This document shows, piece by piece, positions 6,597-10,656 of a stretch of DNA of 10,656 bases; within the stretch, counting starts at the first letter, position 1; every line of letters begins with the position of its first letter. The notes beneath the pieces are model-generated. The model searched no databases. It saw only the letters and a program-made list of their open reading frames with translations, and was not told the DNA's origin. The position numbers and the translations under genes are program-made. Origin of the DNA: GWF2-30-66 sp042576225 (GTDB lineage: Bacteria; Babelota; Babeliae; Babelales; Vermiphilaceae); contig JBHPCA010000043.1 in assembly GCA_042576225.1 (NCBI GenBank), positions 1 to 10,656 of the forward strand, given 5' to 3'.

Positions 6597-6639
6597 AAAA
6601 AAAGATACGTGCCACAAAGCCGGTAAAACTTAGCTTGTG
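6597..6639 (-). terminator. Weak terminator after superoxide dismutase
   Basis: CACAAGC and GGCTTTGTG can pair with one bulged base. The stem includes the stop codon of the dismutase gene, and a seven-T run (6597-6603) follows after about 9 nt. The long gap before the T run makes this a weak candidate. Confidence 0.3.
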
Positions 6640-7412
6640 AACCTGCTTTCTACGACCTGCCAATCAATATTTTGCAAAAATGCATCGATGTACGCACCGC
6701 GGCCGCCAGCATTATGATCGACCATATACGCATGCTCCCAGACATCCATGACTAAAAGGGGTTTAAATCCGGCGATAGGGCCATTTTGATGCTCAGCTAT
6801 AAAGTTATTCGTTAATCTACCGTTTTGTGGGTCTTGGTACAAAATTGCCCATCCTATGCCCCGTGTTTTGCCAGTCGCAATAAAATCTTCTTTCCATGCA
6901 TCAAATGAACCCCAGGTGTTCACAATTGCTTTTTTAAGTGGGCCATCTAAAAGTCCCTCAAGCACTTTGGGCCCAGACTTCAGGTTGCCAAAATAATATT
7001 CATGCAATACCATGCCGTTATACTCAAAGCCGTATCTTCGTCTTCTGTCCGCATAGTCAAGAGTGCCAACTTTGCCTGCTAAAGCCATTTTTTTAAGTTC
7101 CAGATTAAGCATATTAACCTGCTTTACATACCCTTGGTACAATTTCCAATGGTCGTTAATCTGTTCATCTGAGATACCTGTTAGTTTCCAAGGCTTAAGT
7201 TCCTCTTTTACAGTATATTCTTTGTATACTTCGAATCTCTCTTTTTCTTTTGGGGTTTTTTCTTCCATTATTATTTCCCTGCTTTTATTTAAATTTTTTC
7301 TTGTAAACTTATTGTTTGTGCGTATTTCTCTCACGCCAATACAAATAAAACTTACTATACAAAATAGTTTTATAGTTATTGTTATCGTTATTGTTTTCTT
7401 CTTTCTCTCCAT
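6630..7412 (-). CDS. sod: Iron/manganese superoxide dismutase with N-terminal extension
   Basis: It converts superoxide to oxygen and hydrogen peroxide at one Fe or Mn ion. The family signature DVWEHAY gives ligands Asp223 and His227; His137 (in VLHEYYF) and probably His88 (in NDHWKLY) complete the set, with Tyr95 near the active site. The His88-Tyr95 spacing is one residue shorter than in E. coli SodB. The residue four before His137 is Gly, as in Mn enzymes. His208 (AEHQNGP) appears to sit where the second-sphere Gln of Mn enzymes lies, so metal use cannot be decided. The catalytic domain is about residues 50-260, the usual family length. The first 48 residues add a lysine-rich start and a hydrophobic segment (about 11-27), a signal peptide or anchor. 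ATG 7412 has GGGAG 4 nt upstream; ATG 7268 has AGGGA 7 nt upstream and would give a cytoplasmic 212-residue enzyme. The gene stands alone between propeller genes. Confidence 0.95.
   Translation of the reverse strand: MERKKKTITITITIKLFCIVSFICIGVREIRTNNKFTRKNLNKSREIIMEEKTPKEKERFEVYKEYTVKEELKPWKLTGISDEQINDHWKLYQGYVKQVNMLNLELKKMALAGKVGTLDYADRRRRYGFEYNGMVLHEYYFGNLKSGPKVLEGLLDGPLKKAIVNTWGSFDAWKEDFIATGKTRGIGWAILYQDPQNGRLTNNFIAEHQNGPIAGFKPLLVMDVWEHAYMVDHNAGGRGAYIDAFLQNIDWQVVESRFTS
7266..7280 (-). promoter_or_regulatory. Alternative internal start of superoxide dismutase
   Basis: AGGGA on the minus strand (7276-7280) lies 7 nt before ATG 7266-7268, codon 49 of the long form. This is a better-spaced site than that of the first ATG. 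Use of both starts would give an exported or anchored form and a cytoplasmic form. Which is used cannot be decided from sequence. Confidence 0.4.
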
Positions 7413-7493
7413 ATCACTCCCTTTTTTATAAAAAATATCACATAACTATTTTATATTATTTTTTTTAATTATTCGAGGCTTTAATTTTACCCA

Positions 7494-8741
7494 CTAGTTT
7501 ACAAATCTCAGATCATACTTAATTTTTGTATTATCTTCGAAGTCAATTATCAATTTTTTATTATCAAAAAGTGAAAAATGACTAGCAGGTTTTTCAAATG
7601 CCTGAGAAAGAAGTTCTTTATGCCTGTTTTTTTGATCTTTTGCCTGTAGATCATACACTTTAAAAAGGTCACTATTTTTATTTTTAAATCGTAACAACAA
7701 CAACTTATTTACTTTGTTAACAAACCACCATGGTTCTTTTTGGAATTTTTGGCTAAAGATAATTTTCCCTCTGTTTTTTATATCAAAAAGTTTAAATATC
7801 TTATTTGCCTGATAGATTTTCAATAAATTTGCATTCTCATTTAACGCATAATGCACTATCTTTGAACCCGGCTTTAGCCTTCTAGTAAACAATACTTGCT
7901 TTTGATCAACATCAAAAACTTTTATGGTTCCCCCAGTAAGAAATAACGTCTTATATCTTCCCAGTTCTTTTGGGTATAAAGGCTTACCAAAATTGCATAG
8001 ATCGAAAAACTCTATTGACCTATCTTTAAAATATATCACCAGCAATCTATTTTCTGGACATGTATACCAAGTGCTAATGATCCTTGTAAACTTTTTGAAA
8101 AAGATATTTTTGCCTTTATTGTTTTTATTATACAGGTCGAAAATTTTTAATCCGGTATGCTTAAAATTAAATCGTATTAATTGCCCGTTTACACTCAAAT
8201 AACAGCCGTTTGGTTTTTCTGCAAACTTCTTTTTAAAAATCGGTTTTTTATCGCCAAATCGATAAACAGCAGTAGTTCCATCTATAAGAGTAAAAATGAT
8301 CACTTGGTTTTTTTCTTTGACGCACCAATCAACCGGTACCGGCTTAATTCTACAATCTAGTACTTTGGTTCTTTTCTTGCTTGATTTATTTAATTTAAAA
8401 ACTTTTGTGTAATGATCGTTATAATCTAACCGCATAAACATGTTATATCTTGCTTTCAATGTGATTCTTGAGACAAGCATTCTGTATGCTTTACCAAAAG
8501 ATTTGAGAGGAGTTAACCCAAAGAGTTTATATTTTGCAATATTATTTTTGTCAAAAAATTGCCGATTCTTGGTTAAAACAGCATAAGCAAACCCCTTCTT
8601 TTGCTTATTATTCACGCTTACACATTTAATTTTTTTTTGATTAATTTTTTTCTGTTTAATTTTCATGCTTAAAACTGGTGCAACCGGCATGACAGATAGA
8701 GTTACACATAAAAGTAATTTATTTTTTATAGTTATTTTCAT
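7494..8741 (-). CDS. Exported degenerate beta-propeller (WD40-like) protein
   Basis: The gene has 415 codons. AGGGG lies 7 nt before the ATG. Residues 1-25 are a signal peptide (KLLLCVTLSVMPVAPVLS), followed by a lysine-rich linker. I do not recognise a named family, but strand ends spaced along the protein match those of the WD40 protein at 5034-6494: AVYRF (158), LKIFDL (198), IEFFDL (243), IKVFDV (273), FKLFDI (316), FKVYDL (360) and IKYDL (407). The usual GH dipeptide and the Ser/Ala-Gly-Asp strand pattern are mostly lost. One blade between 248 and 273 is only about 25 residues, so it looks deleted. A decayed propeller is the best reading. A perfect TATAAT (8794-8799) lies upstream but without a good -35 box. 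No enzyme residues are visible; role unknown. Confidence 0.8.
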   Translation of the reverse strand: MKITIKNKLLLCVTLSVMPVAPVLSMKIKQKKINQKKIKCVSVNNKQKKGFAYAVLTKNRQFFDKNNIAKYKLFGLTPLKSFGKAYRMLVSRITLKARYNMFMRLDYNDHYTKVFKLNKSSKKRTKVLDCRIKPVPVDWCVKEKNQVIIFTLIDGTTAVYRFGDKKPIFKKKFAEKPNGCYLSVNGQLIRFNFKHTGLKIFDLYNKNNKGKNIFFKKFTRIISTWYTCPENRLLVIYFKDRSIEFFDLCNFGKPLYPKELGRYKTLFLTGGTIKVFDVDQKQVLFTRRLKPGSKIVHYALNENANLLKIYQANKIFKLFDIKNRGKIIFSQKFQKEPWWFVNKVNKLLLLRFKNKNSDLFKVYDLQAKDQKNRHKELLSQAFEKPASHFSLFDNKKLIIDFEDNTKIKYDLRFVN

Positions 8742-8892
8742 AGAAAAGCCCCTAAATTAAAAGTTTTTTAATATATTTATTTTTTTATTTATTATTATAT
8801 TTGTTTAAAACGAAGACTATCATAGAGTCTCCCTGCTACCTCTGATTAACTCACGCAGCACAGAGCATACGCTAAAATATTTCTCGTGTTTT

Positions 8893-10656
8893 TCACTTGA
8901 ATCTTCCGCTTGGCATGTACGTTTTACCAAGCTTAATCATAAAACTATATTTTTGTTTTTTGTTCTGATTTTTAAATAACTTGAAATTACCCTCTTTGTA
9001 GATACCTGGGTAATCCTTATATTTTATTATAAAAATATCTTTTTCTTTTTTGTCATGTAATACAAAATCAACCGTTGGATATACACCTATATTTTTTGTA
9101 CTAAAAGGCCCATCTTTCTTAGATAAAACCAAATTTTTATCTTTTGAATAAATAGTCAGGTAGGTTCCTTTTTTATTGCCAGGTTTTTTGTTTTTTATGT
9201 TGTCAATAGAAAAAGAAAGGAGTGATTTAGATGTAATTTCCAAAGTCTCTATTTTTTTTTCTAAATCAAACACTTTTATAGAAATGGACCCCCCTGTTTT
9301 ATTAGATAATAATAATGCAATATATTTTTTTCCATCACCAATGCACCATTTATATACATTTTTTAGATTAAATAATGTCTTTCTTGCATCAAGATCCATG
9401 CATTTTGCATGTATCATATTTTTATTTTTTTTGCCTGATAAAAAAAGATAATTTGTGTTGCAATACTTTGAAATACCTAAATCATCTACGCTATCAGATC
9501 TCACTATCAATTGTTTTGTGTAAAAATCAACAACCATCAAATCTTTATTCTCAAGTAAAAAGCCACAATAGTTTTTTAGCTGCCTAAACCTTTTCACATT
9601 TTGCTTTTTCCCGCTAAATAACTCAATAATTTCGAGAGGTTTATTTGCAGATTTAACCACAAAAAAACACTCGTTAAACCCTTTAGTAAAAAAATCAAAG
9701 TATTGTACGTTTTTAAAAACGCAAATCTGTTTGTTTTCTATAGTATCAAATAATGTAAGAGACTTATTCTTATGCATAAAAGCACAAAAATTTTTGAACG
9801 GATCTATCTTCTCTTGCTCAATATCACAATCTTTTTTTGACTTAACGCTTAAAAGCTTTGTGGTTTTATCGCAAAACCTAACCATACAGTATAACTTTTG
9901 TTTAAATTCACCTAAATCTTCTGAACCATTGAAAAAATAAGCTTTGTTTATAAGCTTTTTGGTAGCATACACAGTATTTTTATTTTTTATATCAAAAATT
10001 TTAAATTTACTACCTCGTATCGAATCATAGTAAATTGCGATAAACTTCGTACATGGGCTTAGAACAAAGCTTTCTGGGTCTAATATTAAGTCCCTGTCAA
10101 GATCAACTACACAACACCCATAATTTGCTAATGCAACAATTCCATAACTCTTTTTATACTCTGAATCATTAAAAAATCTAATATCCAAGCATTCTTTTTT
10201 ATAAAACTTTTTTACACAGGACAGGCTTGACCTTTTATCTATATCAAGTAGAATCAATTGCTTTTTCTTAGTTATAATTCCCTTATAATTCTTAGAAGAC
10301 TCTTTGCTTGAAATGCATTTATTAACCTCTAAAAACACCCGGCTAAAAAGATCAACAATAAACATGAAACCATTTTCCATTAAAATAAAAAGATGAATAT
10401 TATTATTAATCATATAAAATGAAACACGCTTCACAGGCCCCTGTAAGGTTTTTTTAAAAAAATCCTTACATATTAACTCTTTTTTCAACGAATCCAATAA
10501 AAGCAAGCTTTTATCCCTAAGAATCAAAGCTTTATATCTTTTACAATAACTCTCTATGTAACTAAGGAACTCAACGTTTTTAAGCTTTTTTGTATACCTA
10601 TTAAAAAAAATTGCAAAAGCTAATTTATCATCAATTAATATATAACCCTCATCATC
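8893..10656 (-). CDS. Large propeller-like repeat protein, 5' end beyond the window
   Basis: The frame is open from the TGA at 8893 to the last base, 587 codons. The first possible start inside it is a TTG at 10527 with no support, and the 43 codons upstream of it look equally coding (lysine-rich, ending KRYKALILRDK). The true start and any signal peptide are outside. No named domain is certain. Repeated short strand ends of the hydrophobic-F/V/L-D type (FIVDLF, CVVDL, FKIFDI, LTLFDT, LMVVDF, IKVFDL) spaced along the protein resemble blade ends of the two propeller proteins downstream. GH and WD signatures are absent. The tail is basic. A divergent beta-propeller is the best guess. The 151-bp gap to the next gene has only a short hairpin (8814-8830), so termination there is unclear. 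Function unknown. Confidence 0.75.
   Translation of the reverse strand, partial: DDEGYILIDDKLAFAIFFNRYTKKLKNVEFLSYIESYCKRYKALILRDKSLLLLDSLKKELICKDFFKKTLQGPVKRVSFYMINNNIHLFILMENGFMFIVDLFSRVFLEVNKCISSKESSKNYKGIITKKKQLILLDIDKRSSLSCVKKFYKKECLDIRFFNDSEYKKSYGIVALANYGCCVVDLDRDLILDPESFVLSPCTKFIAIYYDSIRGSKFKIFDIKNKNTVYATKKLINKAYFFNGSEDLGEFKQKLYCMVRFCDKTTKLLSVKSKKDCDIEQEKIDPFKNFCAFMHKNKSLTLFDTIENKQICVFKNVQYFDFFTKGFNECFFVVKSANKPLEIIELFSGKKQNVKRFRQLKNYCGFLLENKDLMVVDFYTKQLIVRSDSVDDLGISKYCNTNYLFLSGKKNKNMIHAKCMDLDARKTLFNLKNVYKWCIGDGKKYIALLLSNKTGGSISIKVFDLEKKIETLEITSKSLLSFSIDNIKNKKPGNKKGTYLTIYSKDKNLVLSKKDGPFSTKNIGVYPTVDFVLHDKKEKDIFIIKYKDYPGIYKEGNFKLFKNQNKKQKYSFMIKLGKTYMPSGRFK

Noticed and set aside
8807..8830. 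Hairpin AGACT/AGTCT as terminator of the rightmost gene
   Set aside because: The stem has only 5 bp with a 7-nt loop and only four T residues follow after a gap.

Overview
The window is AT-rich (about 30% G+C by eye), and every gene I can support lies on the minus strand. In transcription order (right to left) these are a beta-propeller-like gene cut by the right edge, a small exported propeller-like protein, an iron/manganese superoxide dismutase, a regular WD40-type propeller, a large ankyrin-repeat protein, a smaller ankyrin protein, and a second small ankyrin protein cut by the left edge. No tRNA, rRNA, transposase or CRISPR array is visible, and no gene-free stretch exceeds 300 bases.

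The proteins are lysine-rich. Every gene whose start is inside the window begins with a hydrophobic signal-peptide-like segment. Exported ankyrin and WD40 repeat proteins in a small AT-rich genome suggest an intracellular bacterium living in a protist. Dependentiae (TM6, Babela-like) is my best guess. Rickettsiales, Amoebophilus-like Bacteroidota and environmental Chlamydiae are alternatives. This placement is inference from gene content only.

Region by region. At 1-1129 and 1245-2606 there are two tandem paralogous ankyrin genes that share a 38-bp identical start block (ribosome binding site plus first codons), a 'YWAC' variant of the ankyrin repeat and a C-terminal helical module. At 2627-4846 a larger ankyrin protein carries two more copies of that module inside an internal duplication. 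It has a good predicted promoter at 4972-5000 and a hairpin with a T-tract between promoter and gene. At 5034-6494 there is a propeller of about nine repeats with roughly 41-residue periodicity. At 6630-7412 is the superoxide dismutase with an N-terminal membrane or secretion segment. At 7494-8741 and from 8893 to the right edge are two decayed propeller proteins that keep 'hydrophobic-F/Y-D' strand ends.

Two points need care. The first 55 bases are an exact inverted copy of 1903-1957, fused in frame to the end of the leftmost gene. This looks like a chimeric or unresolved assembly end, or a real inversion, so the terminal residues of that gene should not be trusted. The rightmost gene stays open through the last base, so its apparent start at 10527 is internal. 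Functionally the cluster reads as exported, host-facing repeat proteins plus a possibly exported antioxidant enzyme; no shared pathway can be shown from sequence.
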